14,950 nucleotides of DNA. Origin: Puniceicoccales bacterium (GTDB lineage Bacteria > Verrucomicrobiota > Verrucomicrobiia > Opitutales > LL51). The notes under the pieces are model-generated. The model was not told where the DNA came from. It ran no database searches and worked only from the letters and a program-made list of their open reading frames with translations. The stretch spans positions 1 to 14,950 of the forward strand of contig JAIRZB010000029.1 in assembly GCA_031267435.1 (NCBI GenBank). The letters run 5' to 3'. Positions within the stretch are counted from its first letter, which is position 1; each line of letters begins with the position of its first letter. Positions 7,136 through 14,822 of this stretch are shown here, piece after piece. The position numbers were made by a program, and so were the translations under genes.

Positions 7136-8227
7136 ATGGGAAAATTAACTGAAAGTTTTTCGAATTGGAAGGAAGAGCGGGAGATTGCTCAATCCGAACG
7201 CGTTTGCATCGTCCCTTCTGAAGTGTGTTTCATGAATAATTGTCCCTTACCCGAAGGTAAATTAAACAATGAGACCATCGAAAACGTTGCTCTACTTTCA
7301 CTTGAATCATCAAGTCCTTTTCCCCCCAATGATATGTTTTGGGGGTATATGATCGACAAGTCAGCAGCAATAATTCGTATCTTTTCTGCCCTAAAAGTCC
7401 GCGTGAAAGCCACTGATACAACCGCTGACTCCGCCGCATATGTTCTTCCTTCTTTTTTGATCCCCGTGTTGAATTATTCAATCCATAAAGCTATTCTGAA
7501 ACATAATGATTCAACCAAATTGTATGAAAAAACCGCCAATGGTGAAATGATCATTACCAATGAAATTCCACCCGATCCCAATATCCCAATTTTTGACTTA
7601 GAAAGCATTCAAGCGGTTCCCGAATTCGGAATTACAATTCACTATGCCTATCAAGAGAATGCTTCGGCAAATTCCATTCATAAGGTTATTAGTTTGCCTT
7701 TCCAGGACAGTCGGCTCATGGCTGCGAATATGCAAAATGCAGATTTAAAAAAATTTAATAAACAAAACAAAACCACAACCAATATTTCACTGACCGTCAC
7801 CGCAGTAATGACCTTGGTTATCATTTCTGCGCTTGTTGGATTTTTTATATTTGGCCATATGTTCCGCAAAGAAAAACAATTCGGCAAGACGCTTTCCAAA
7901 AAGGATGAGCAGGTGAAGCAAATCCAGCAAAAGGATGAGCGTGCCCACGAATTAGATTTATTTTCCAATCGGCAACATGCCTATTTCCGTGGCCTGGATC
8001 AGATCAATGCCCTTCGTCCCGACTCCATAACATTTAAATCTTTATATGCTTCGGAAGGAGAAAATTTTGAAATCAAGTGTGCCGCTAAAAGTCTTGAAGA
8101 TGTCGAAAAATTTAAAAAAGTCCTTGAAGAGTCTCTACTTTTTAAGGTTGTAAGAGTTGAAGATAAAAGTATACAAGACAATCAGATTATAAACTTTTCA
8201 TTATTCCTAACATTTAGAAAATTATGA
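7136..8227 (+). CDS. GspL/PilN-like inner-membrane assembly protein
   Basis: 363-aa bitopic protein. The cytoplasmic part (about 1-215) contains ESSSPFPPNDMFWGYMI (57-73), resembling the lead-in of the actin-like GspL/PilM domain, though the domain looks reduced. There is one membrane helix (about 217-241), then a short Lys/Gln-rich coiled coil (242-272), then a ~75-residue periplasmic part (about 288-363, alternating strands and helices) like the ferredoxin-like fold of PilN/GspL. In type II systems GspL recruits GspE to the membrane and pairs with GspM. Here gspE-like and gspM-like genes lie in the same operon, and the start of the GspM-like gene overlaps this stop by four bases (ATGA). Start ATG at 7136, two bases after the previous stop, with GAGG about 11 bases upstream. 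Confidence 0.72.
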   Translation: MGKLTESFSNWKEEREIAQSERVCIVPSEVCFMNNCPLPEGKLNNETIENVALLSLESSSPFPPNDMFWGYMIDKSAAIIRIFSALKVRVKATDTTADSAAYVLPSFLIPVLNYSIHKAILKHNDSTKLYEKTANGEMIITNEIPPDPNIPIFDLESIQAVPEFGITIHYAYQENASANSIHKVISLPFQDSRLMAANMQNADLKKFNKQNKTTTNISLTVTAVMTLVIISALVGFFIFGHMFRKEKQFGKTLSKKDEQVKQIQQKDERAHELDLFSNRQHAYFRGLDQINALRPDSITFKSLYASEGENFEIKCAAKSLEDVEKFKKVLEESLLFKVVRVEDKSIQDNQIINFSLFLTFRKL

Positions 8228-8850
8228 AGAAGATTTCGAGATTAAAATCATTTTTTTTCCTGCTACGCAAGCAGGAGTGTAAAGTAATTGCTACATTTTT
8301 TACTCTAATTGCCCTTAGTACGGCTTGGGGATGTTTTAAAGAGTGGAAAATCTATAACACTCAAAAGAATCAAAATGAAGAAAAACAAAAAGAACAGAAC
8401 GCTTGGTTGAGCCGAGAACAGGAAATTAATGAACGCTTTCGCAATATTATCGACGATATGCTACGCCGCGATAAAATAGATCAACCGAAACTAATGACAT
8501 TGGTCAAGAATGCGGCCCAGAAGCTTTCGCTAAAGTACAACATCGGTATGCCGGAAGCACAAAGTGCGAAGTTTTTCGCATTTAACAAGATTTCCATCGA
8601 TTTGAAGGATGTTTATTTTACGGATATTCTAAATTTTGATGCTGCCGTCGAATTAAAAAACTCTAACCTTTGTATCGATAATATGGAACTGACCATGAAT
8701 GGCAAAACATTATCCGCAAAGATAGGGATTTCTGCCCTTGATATTAAAGCAGATAATGATGCTGAACGCGTTGTTGCTCAAATCTTGAATTCGCACAACC
8801 TAAGTGAAAAAATCATTATGTGGAATGATCGTAAAAATTTAATGGAATAG
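8224..8850 (+). CDS. GspM/PilO-like inner-membrane assembly protein
   Basis: 208 aa. Basic cytoplasmic N-terminus (KKISRLK), one membrane helix (about 20-37, KVIATFFTLIALSTAWGC), a charged coiled coil (about 38-75), then a periplasmic alpha/beta domain (about 80-190: alternating strands such as FFAFNKISIDLKDVYF and NLCIDNMELTMNGKTLSAKIGI). This is the layout of GspM and PilO, which pair with GspL/PilN. No catalytic motif is expected or seen. Start and stop are tightly coupled: the ATG overlaps the upstream TGA (ATGA), and its TAG is one base before the next ATG. Sequence alone would not name it; the call depends on topology and neighbours. Confidence 0.68.
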   Translation: MKKISRLKSFFFLLRKQECKVIATFFTLIALSTAWGCFKEWKIYNTQKNQNEEKQKEQNAWLSREQEINERFRNIIDDMLRRDKIDQPKLMTLVKNAAQKLSLKYNIGMPEAQSAKFFAFNKISIDLKDVYFTDILNFDAAVELKNSNLCIDNMELTMNGKTLSAKIGISALDIKADNDAERVVAQILNSHNLSEKIIMWNDRKNLME

Positions 8851-8851
8851 G

Positions 8852-11620
8852 ATGGTTATGAAAAAAGGAAAATATTTAGTTTTAGGGTTGTTCCCGATCG
8901 CAATATCTGCATTTTTTTTGAAAGGTAATGCTGTAAAAGCAGGCGCTTTACTCCCAAATGTCCCCCTTGACGATTTTGGCGATGTCGACGATTTTAGTAG
9001 CGCACTTGTGGATCAGGATTTTTTGAAAGGTAACACTGTAAAAGCCGGCACTTCACTCCCAAATGTCCCCCCTGACAATTTTGGCGATGTCGACGATTTT
9101 AGTAGCGCACTTGTGGATCAGGATAATGGAGCACTTCTCGATAGTGATATTGTTGAACAGTTAGTATTAGCCAATGCCGAGACCCGCGAGGTTATCGGAA
9201 TTCTTGAAAGATTAACGGGGCGCACGGCAATAATGGAACAAAAGTTGCCGAATAATAAAATCTCCATCGATATCCATGATCCGATCTCGCGCATGGAAGC
9301 AATTTCTGCGGTTGAAAGTGCTCTCATGTTAAATGGTGTTGCCGTCGTCGATATGGGTGAAAAATTTATTAAATTGGTTTCATTGAAATCATCGATTACG
9401 CAATCCCCCGATATCATCGACCAGTCTTTACTGTCTTTTGAGCCCAGTCAAAGAGTCTGTTCAAAACTTTTCAGACTCCGTTACCTCGATGCGGGGGAAT
9501 TTCAAAAAATTATTAAACCGATTTTGACACCGAGCACTTCTAATATCGTTCACTTTATGTCATCGAATGCTCTGTTCATTACCGATACCATGTCCAATTT
9601 GCAAAATGTAGAAAATTTACTCCAGCGAATGGATACACCGATTCAAATGATCGAATCAATTAATTTCATTCCTCTAAATAATGTTAAAGCCTCCGCTGTG
9701 GTCAAAAAATTTGATCAACTTAAACGCGGTGCTTTGAAAAAATATCTTTCGGCAATGACCATCGATTGCGATGATAGCAGTAATCAGCTGATCGTTATTA
9801 CGCCACCAGACAATTTTGAAATCATTCAAAATATCGCCAAACAACTAGACAATAAATGCGAATTACTGCTTAAATCCGAAGTCATTCGCATCAAACATGG
9901 CGATGCAAAAAAAATTGCCGATGTTGTTTCTGGAATCATAAAAGAGCAGCGTAGCCGCATTGAGAAAGAAAATAAAATGGCCTTTGAACGCCAGCAGGCT
10001 CAAATGACGGCCCAAGGAAATTTAGCTAATGCGCTGGCTCAAGCGGCGAGTGGAGCGCGCAGTAATCAACAAATTAGCAATACTTATAGTGATTTCATTT
10101 CTTCGCAGCAGGTTCCTGGTGGATCGGAAGGCGAGCAATCGGCTCAGTTTTCCGCAAATTTGACTTTAGCTTCGGACGAAAGAAGTAATTCTATTATCAT
10201 CTATGGAACATCTTCTGACTTGGCTCAGGTCAAGCATTTAATTGCAAAATTAGACATACTCCTTGATCAGGTACGTATCGAAGTTATTGTCGCTCAAGTT
10301 AGACTCAGTGAAGGTCAACAAAGTGGAATCGACGCGTTCAATCTTGCTTTCAACCAAACTGCGGATACCACAGTTGGGAAGGATTCGGGAATAAAAATAA
10401 AACAAGGTTCCCATGAACTTGCATTTGAAGCTGGCCTTAAAAATGGTTCATCGTTTAACGGAACGCTCAAGAATTTTGCTCTCAATAGCATTTTCAAGCA
10501 AGCCAAAACGGATTCCAACATTAAGATTCTTTCAACGCCAAGTGTGGTGACAACCCATAATCGAAAAGCCCAATTTAAAATCGGAGAGGAGCGACCATTC
10601 ACCGATTCGAGCACCAAAGGCGATTCCGTCGACTCGAAAGAAAGGGTTAGTATTACTTACAAACACGTCGGCTTGGAACTGGTCGTAACACCGCTCATAG
10701 GTAGTAATGGTATCATTCAAATGGAAATTGAGCAAAAAGTTTCGAAGTATGACACCGATGTTGCCGTTGGCAATGTTACCGCACCGGTCATTTCCGATAA
10801 ACAGGTCAATTCTTTCGTAAGCGTTGCCAATGGAGACGTCGTTGTGCTTGCCGGATTTAAAGAAAAACAGAGCAACAAAAATGGCGGAAGAATGTTTTTA
10901 CTTAGCGATTTGCCAATAATTGGTGATTTGTTTTTCTCTTCCAAAGATCGCAAAGAAGAAACTACGGAGTTAATTATTTTCATTAAACCAACAATTATCC
11001 TTCATCCACAAGATGAGGCAGCCTATCTCGATAAACGCCTGGAAATCACAAACTTCAAAAAAGATATCGAGCAGTATAAGTCGAGTGGGACTTTCCCAGC
11101 ACCGGAACCTTTTCCGAAAGATACGCTTTTCGGATTAAACGGTCAGGAAATGAAGCGAAAGTTACGGCAAAAAAAGTTGGAAGAACAGGAGGCACTATTA
11201 GCTAAAAAACAAGATCTTTTAGATAATCTTCCAACGGAAACGGAAAAGTATCATGCCACCGACGAAGAACAAATAACGCAGGAAGAACCCGAGGTAGCTA
11301 TCGAAAATGAATCGGCAGATACCCATTCCTCCACGGAAACGAAATATGGCTCCAGGCGTCAACGGCGCCGTACCGCCGCCGAAGCCAGGGCAACGCAGGA
11401 CGAGGTAGCTATCGAAAATGAATCGGCAGATACCCATTCCTCCACGGAAACGAAATGGTATGGCTCCAGGCGTCAACGGCGCCGTGCCGCCGCCGAAGCC
11501 AAAGCGATGGAGAAAGTTTCGAGTGAAGTGGATATCGAAAGCAATCAGTTGGAATCTTCTGAAATGCGCATTTTATCCGAAGAAAAACCCGTTGATAGAC
11601 GTGCGCGCAGGAAACGCTAA
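8852..11620 (+). CDS. gspD: Secretin, GspD/PilQ family
   Basis: Outer-membrane multimeric gate. 922 aa, longer than typical GspD (~650-700). It has a signal-like N-terminus (KKGKYLVLGLFPIAISA), a duplicated 35-residue acidic segment (22-56, 57-91), then N0-like (about 98-178), N1 (about 205-262), N2 (about 268-335) and N3 (about 342-470, with an Ala/Gln-rich insert 365-435) domains. The secretin barrel domain (about 473-717) includes IEVIVAQVRLSE, ILSTPSVVTTHNRKAQFKIGEE, GLELVVTPLIGSNG and NGDVVVLAGF...LPIIGDLFF. After the barrel is a ~205-residue tail: a Lys/Glu coiled coil (760-790), then a duplicated segment (814-850, 851-888) carrying SRRQRRR twice, and a basic end. The first ATG is one base after the previous TAG. 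A second ATG at 8858 (KKGKYLV...) has AGGA five bases upstream and may be the real start; the difference is two residues. Confidence 0.93.
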   Translation: MVMKKGKYLVLGLFPIAISAFFLKGNAVKAGALLPNVPLDDFGDVDDFSSALVDQDFLKGNTVKAGTSLPNVPPDNFGDVDDFSSALVDQDNGALLDSDIVEQLVLANAETREVIGILERLTGRTAIMEQKLPNNKISIDIHDPISRMEAISAVESALMLNGVAVVDMGEKFIKLVSLKSSITQSPDIIDQSLLSFEPSQRVCSKLFRLRYLDAGEFQKIIKPILTPSTSNIVHFMSSNALFITDTMSNLQNVENLLQRMDTPIQMIESINFIPLNNVKASAVVKKFDQLKRGALKKYLSAMTIDCDDSSNQLIVITPPDNFEIIQNIAKQLDNKCELLLKSEVIRIKHGDAKKIADVVSGIIKEQRSRIEKENKMAFERQQAQMTAQGNLANALAQAASGARSNQQISNTYSDFISSQQVPGGSEGEQSAQFSANLTLASDERSNSIIIYGTSSDLAQVKHLIAKLDILLDQVRIEVIVAQVRLSEGQQSGIDAFNLAFNQTADTTVGKDSGIKIKQGSHELAFEAGLKNGSSFNGTLKNFALNSIFKQAKTDSNIKILSTPSVVTTHNRKAQFKIGEERPFTDSSTKGDSVDSKERVSITYKHVGLELVVTPLIGSNGIIQMEIEQKVSKYDTDVAVGNVTAPVISDKQVNSFVSVANGDVVVLAGFKEKQSNKNGGRMFLLSDLPIIGDLFFSSKDRKEETTELIIFIKPTIILHPQDEAAYLDKRLEITNFKKDIEQYKSSGTFPAPEPFPKDTLFGLNGQEMKRKLRQKKLEEQEALLAKKQDLLDNLPTETEKYHATDEEQITQEEPEVAIENESADTHSSTETKYGSRRQRRRTAAEARATQDEVAIENESADTHSSTETKWYGSRRQRRRAAAEAKAMEKVSSEVDIESNQLESSEMRILSEEKPVDRRARRKR
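8915..9124 (+). repeat. 105-bp in-frame tandem duplication, secretin N-terminus
   Basis: Two abutting 105-bp copies (8915-9019, 9020-9124) encode FLKGN(A/T)VKAG...NVP...FGDVDDFSSALVDQD. By eye they differ at seven bases, all in the first 60; the last 48 bases are identical. Five of the seven changes alter the protein (A-T, A-T, L-S, L-P, D-N). The first copy contains the probable signal-peptide cleavage region. Confidence 0.93.
11291..11515 (+). repeat. 111/114-bp in-frame tandem duplication, secretin C-terminus
   Basis: Copies at 11291-11401 (37 codons) and 11402-11515 (38 codons) encode EVAIENESADTHSSTETK(W)YGSRRQRRR(T/A)AAEA. The first ~54 bases are identical. Copy 2 carries one extra TGG codon, and the copies diverge over the last ~18 bases. 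Each copy pairs an acidic half with an arginine cluster. Confidence 0.93.
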
Positions 11621-11637
11621 TAGAAAGGGAAAACACC

Positions 11638-12240
11638 ATGAAAAACCTAATTCAAAAATTTTTCTTCGGTGCGGCTTTGATGGGACAGTGTTCCGTTTAC
11701 AGCGAATTTGAGTCGCTAAAGAAACGGTCTCCCTTCGGGGATGCAGCTCCTCTACCCATTGTAAAACCACAACCAAAGGTAGCCGAGCCTATTAAGCCGC
11801 CTCCATTGCCGCCACCTCCGCCTCAGCCAAAAAAACCTGATTTAAAGATAGAATTTTCGGCTTATCTGAAATGTGGAAAGAATGAGTTCTTTGCTATTTC
11901 CGATAAGACTTCGAAGGATCCGGTCTCACAGGTCCTGGGAATCCATACACGCTCTCCCCTCGGCTATGAAGCAGCAAATTATAATGACGGCATACAAGAA
12001 CTTGAGGTTAAAATAGATGGCCATAGCTATCTTTGTTTACTGGGTGCAACGGATAAGAAAACAAATACAGGAACTAACCTCACAACTAATAATATGAATA
12101 ATACAAATACATCGCCATACGGCTCATCCGGCAACTATAATTACGATCCATCATTTGCCTATGACGATTTCGATTGGGATGGGTTAGATGATGAGTTTGA
12201 CTTCGATTGGTGGAACGATTTAGGCGAAAATAATTTATAG
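11638..12240 (+). CDS. GspC/PilP-like periplasmic protein with acidic tail
   Basis: 200 aa. N-terminal signal-like segment (1-22), then RSPFGDAAPLP (30-40), a proline-rich stretch (about 48-66, eleven prolines in 54-67) suited to spanning periplasm, and a small beta-rich domain (about 68-136: IEFSAYLKCGKNEFFAISDK ... ELEVKIDGHSYLCLL). That domain resembles the compact HR/PilP domain that binds the secretin N0 region. The last 40 residues are low-complexity and acidic-aromatic, with 12 Asp/Glu and no Lys/Arg in 161-200. Placement directly after the secretin (17 bp; GGGAA upstream of ATG) and before gspE supports a role as the bridge between gate and inner-membrane platform. No acceptable lipobox (GQC, not GAC/GC). 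The domain resemblance is weak by eye; the family assignment is an inference. Confidence 0.6.
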   Translation: MKNLIQKFFFGAALMGQCSVYSEFESLKKRSPFGDAAPLPIVKPQPKVAEPIKPPPLPPPPPQPKKPDLKIEFSAYLKCGKNEFFAISDKTSKDPVSQVLGIHTRSPLGYEAANYNDGIQELEVKIDGHSYLCLLGATDKKTNTGTNLTTNNMNNTNTSPYGSSGNYNYDPSFAYDDFDWDGLDDEFDFDWWNDLGENNL

Positions 12241-12285
12241 AACAGCTCATTGAGAACGTATTCTTTAACTTTAACTTGAGACGAT

Positions 12286-13956
12286 ATGGAAAATTTAGAT
12301 AAAGTACTTGCGACGGTTGATCCTGCTTTGCCCATAGAAATCGCCAACAGTCCAATTGATAAAAAAATCGAAATTCTCGCCGAAAAATTAACACAGACTC
12401 CGCTTGATGCCTATGAATGGCTATCCAGTATGTGTGGTTTACCTTTTGCGAAAAAATTTACGGTATCCAAAGAAATTACAAAAATTCTTCCGGAAAAATT
12501 ACTCCTGGAATATGCATGTTTACCCATCAACTTGGAAGACGGTCGACAGGGATTAATTTTTGGCTGGGTTCCCGATGCAACGATGAAAAAATGGATCAAA
12601 GCAACCTCAAGTGCCGACTTTGTTTACTGCCTAGGTCCCATCCAAGAAATTCGTAAATTTATTAATGAACGATTCGGTGTTGGAGCCGGTAGTTTCACGG
12701 ATACTGGAAGTAACGAAGGACTCATCGCCAAAATCGAAACGGTGCAGGAGGATGAGGATGCAGTTGTCATTAAGTTTGTTAACGAACTGATTAAGCAAGC
12801 CCTCGCCGATCGCGCAACGGATATTCACTTCGAACCTCAAAAAAATTCGCTACAAATCCGTTACCGCATCGATGGCGCACTGGTTCCCGTCAGTTTGCCA
12901 CCTAATCTCGTCCTTTACCAAGCGGCAATCATTTCCCGTCTAAAAATCATGGCCAAACTCAATATCTCGGAAAAACGTCGACCCCAGGACGGTCGCATCG
13001 CCTTTCGCTCAGGGGATACCGCCATCGATATCCGCGTATCCACCTTGCCCATTTCCTACGGCGAAAGTATCAGCCTACGACTTTTGAATTTGAGTGAAGC
13101 TCCAGTCGAACTAGACGGTATGGGTCTCGGCCAAAAACAATTGGACCAGATCGTCAATGCGATCTCTAGGCCCCATGGTATCGTCCTCGTTACCGGCCCA
13201 ACCGGATCCGGTAAATCAACCATGCTCAATGCTTGTATCCATAAAATTCGTAACCCGGAAATCCGTATTATTACCGTTGAAGACCCCGTAGAATATGAAA
13301 TTGCAGGTATCAATCAATGCCAGGTCCAATCGGATATCGGAATGACCTTTGCTAGCGCATTGCGCTCCATTTTACGCCAAGATCCCGATGTAATTATGAT
13401 CGGTGAAATCCGCGACGCGGAAACGGCCGATATCGCTATCCGCGCCTCCATTACCGGCCATATGGTCCTCAGTACTTTACATACCAACGATTCGGCAGGA
13501 GCCGTATCTCGCCTCTGTGATATGGGCTTAGAACCTTTCCTCCTCGCATCGTCGCTACAACTGGTTCTCGCCCAACGTTTGGTAAGAAAAATTTGTCTGC
13601 ATTGTGCAAAAAAAGCAAACTATACTCCAGATGAATTGGAGTACGCATTGCGTGCTTTGCGCGTTGATCCTACCCAAGAGTTAGCTCATATCGATAAGAT
13701 GATGGTCGGTACCGGTTGCGATAGGTGTAAAAATGGGTACAAAGGAAGGATTGCTGTCCATGAAGTGCTGGTTATTAGCGATAAAATCCAGCAAGCAATC
13801 ATCAAAAATGCTCCCGCCAGGGAAATCCGAACCATAGCACTCGGGGAAGGAATGCAGACATTACAGGCCTGTGCCTGGGAACACGTAAAACAAGGCAGAA
13901 CAACCCTCGACGAAATTATGCAATTCGCCGATAAAAATAACATGGAGGAAGGCTAG
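12286..13956 (+). CDS. gspE: GspE/PilB-type secretion ATPase
   Basis: Cytoplasmic hexameric motor that drives pseudopilus or pilus assembly. 556 aa, a normal length. The N-terminal MshEN/GspE_N-like domain (about 30-131) matches the family up to the IRKFINERFG boundary. The ATPase core shows Walker A GPTGSGKS (304-311), Asp box TVEDPVE (330-336), Walker B DVIMIGEIRD (368-377, catalytic E374) and His box GHMVLSTLHTND (391-402). The zinc-binding tetracysteine is complete (C437, C440, C478, C481, in KICLHC and GCDRCKNGYKGR), which favours GspE/PilB over PilT. ATG start with only a poor GAG-type site upstream, 45 bp after the previous gene. The stop TAG lies inside a remnant of the left-end hairpin element. 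No gspF follows, which is unusual for this operon type. Confidence 0.96.
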   Translation: MENLDKVLATVDPALPIEIANSPIDKKIEILAEKLTQTPLDAYEWLSSMCGLPFAKKFTVSKEITKILPEKLLLEYACLPINLEDGRQGLIFGWVPDATMKKWIKATSSADFVYCLGPIQEIRKFINERFGVGAGSFTDTGSNEGLIAKIETVQEDEDAVVIKFVNELIKQALADRATDIHFEPQKNSLQIRYRIDGALVPVSLPPNLVLYQAAIISRLKIMAKLNISEKRRPQDGRIAFRSGDTAIDIRVSTLPISYGESISLRLLNLSEAPVELDGMGLGQKQLDQIVNAISRPHGIVLVTGPTGSGKSTMLNACIHKIRNPEIRIITVEDPVEYEIAGINQCQVQSDIGMTFASALRSILRQDPDVIMIGEIRDAETADIAIRASITGHMVLSTLHTNDSAGAVSRLCDMGLEPFLLASSLQLVLAQRLVRKICLHCAKKANYTPDELEYALRALRVDPTQELAHIDKMMVGTGCDRCKNGYKGRIAVHEVLVISDKIQQAIIKNAPAREIRTIALGEGMQTLQACAWEHVKQGRTTLDEIMQFADKNNMEEG

Positions 13957-13996
13957 GAGCTGCGCGCCCTTAGTCCCTTCCGCCGGGGGATGCATC
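13953..13996 (+). repeat. Degenerate fragment of the left-end hairpin element
   Basis: GCTGCGCGCCCTTAG (13959-13973) is identical to 131-145, and the following CCGCCGGGGGATGCATC matches CCGCCAGGGGATCCATC of unit 1 (151-167), in the same orientation. The left arm survives in decayed form as CTAGGAGC (13953-13960, CTAAGGGC in unit 1) and holds the gspE stop codon. The right arm of the next hairpin (ATCCCCTGG) is lost. Beyond about 13996 the similarity stops. Confidence 0.8.
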
Positions 13997-14029
13997 ACTT
14001 TGAATTCGTGGCGATCAACAAGTTTTTTT
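13997..14029 (+). terminator. Weak candidate terminator after gspE
   Basis: ACTTTGA (13997-14003) can pair with TCA-AC-AAGT (14015-14023, two-base bulge), followed by seven T (14023-14029). The stem is short and A+T-rich, so this is only a candidate. The upstream element hairpin (13953-13973) could contribute. Confidence 0.25.
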
Positions 14030-14129
14030 CAATCAAAAATCTTTATGCAACGCACAGGACCTCCTTCGGCATAGGAGCCAAAGGATCTCCTTAAAACAGC
14101 CATGCAATTCACAGAAACCTTCCCAACCC

Positions 14130-14636
14130 TTATTCGCTAAAAGGAGTGTCACTGACCTTCGCCCACATTCCATTATTTAACTTGAAGCACAGTTGTCCTC
14201 TGCCTGTAAATCCCCTGACCCAAGTTTTAGAATGGCAAATGATTGCTCCATTTCGTAGTACCGGTTCACGAAAATCATCAGGATAACATACATATTCTCT
14301 ACCTAATTTCCACAACTTAAAGCCAGGGAATTCTTGCCTAGCAAGTTCGTCAATATTGGTCTGACTGTTAAACAAAACAATTACCGTCCCTTCACCTGTC
14401 AATTGACCTAAAATCTGCCTTAAATACACACCTGCTACGCAATAATTATTAGGACATAAAACTTTCAGGACCTCTCCGCTAGGAAGTCTTACGCTTGCAT
14501 ATTTTATCCCTCTTATATCTGTCTCGGTAAGCGTGCTTTCTTCCGATGTACTAGACCCTTGTATGCTAGATACAGCTAATAAACCCGCCGCAATCAAGGC
14601 ACAACCAACTTTTTTATTTAGGTTTTTCTTTACCAT
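14130..14636 (-). CDS. Small exported protein of unknown function
   Basis: I do not recognise the family. From the ATG at 14634-14636 it is 168 aa: basic MVKKNLNKK, a hydrophobic core (about 10-24, VGCALIAAGLLAVSS), then a polar Ser/Thr/Glu segment (27-40), i.e. a signal peptide. The predicted mature part has five cysteines (C61, C66, C117, C134, C150) spaced as in small disulfide-bonded secreted domains, and a mixed alpha/beta pattern (SVRLPSGEVLKVL, GTVIVLF, FKLWKLGREYVCYP). The open frame extends upstream to an ATG at 14793-14795, but that would bury the signal peptide 53 residues in. The position of a promoter between the two also supports the shorter form. It converges on gspE across 173 bp. 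Being exported next to a secretion operon makes it a possible substrate, but nothing in the sequence proves this. Confidence 0.65.
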   Translation of the reverse strand: MVKKNLNKKVGCALIAAGLLAVSSIQGSSTSEESTLTETDIRGIKYASVRLPSGEVLKVLCPNNYCVAGVYLRQILGQLTGEGTVIVLFNSQTNIDELARQEFPGFKLWKLGREYVCYPDDFREPVLRNGAIICHSKTWVRGFTGRGQLCFKLNNGMWAKVSDTPFSE

Positions 14637-14643
14637 GCCTAGG

Positions 14644-14672
14644 ATAAGATCATGGAAACGATGGCCTGTCAA
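14644..14672 (-). promoter_or_regulatory. Promoter of the small exported-protein gene
   Basis: On the minus strand, TTGACA (14667-14672), a 17-base spacer (14650-14666) and TCTTAT (14644-14649, four of six -10 bases). Two A8 tracts lie just upstream on the same strand (around 14673-14697), resembling an UP element. The ATG follows the -10 by only seven bases, so the transcript would start at or next to the ATG. Confidence 0.5.
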
Positions 14673-14822
14673 GTTTTTTTTGCGGAAATTTTTTTTATTC
14701 CCACGTGTACTAGAAAAATACTGACCGTTTGCGTTGTTTTTATCACAAAAATCGATAGCTCCCGGCCAGAATTTTATCTCGGAAAAAGAGAACATGTATA
14801 AAATAACACGCCCCTTGTCAAT

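Noticed and set aside
11219..11476. Minus-strand frame with repeated Gly/Phe-Arg-rich peptide across the secretin tail
   Set aside because: The repetition simply mirrors the duplicated plus-strand secretin segment.
11638..11710. Lipoprotein signal in the GspC/PilP-like protein
   Set aside because: The cysteine is preceded by Gly-Gln, which does not fit the lipobox; ordinary signal peptidase cleavage is more likely.
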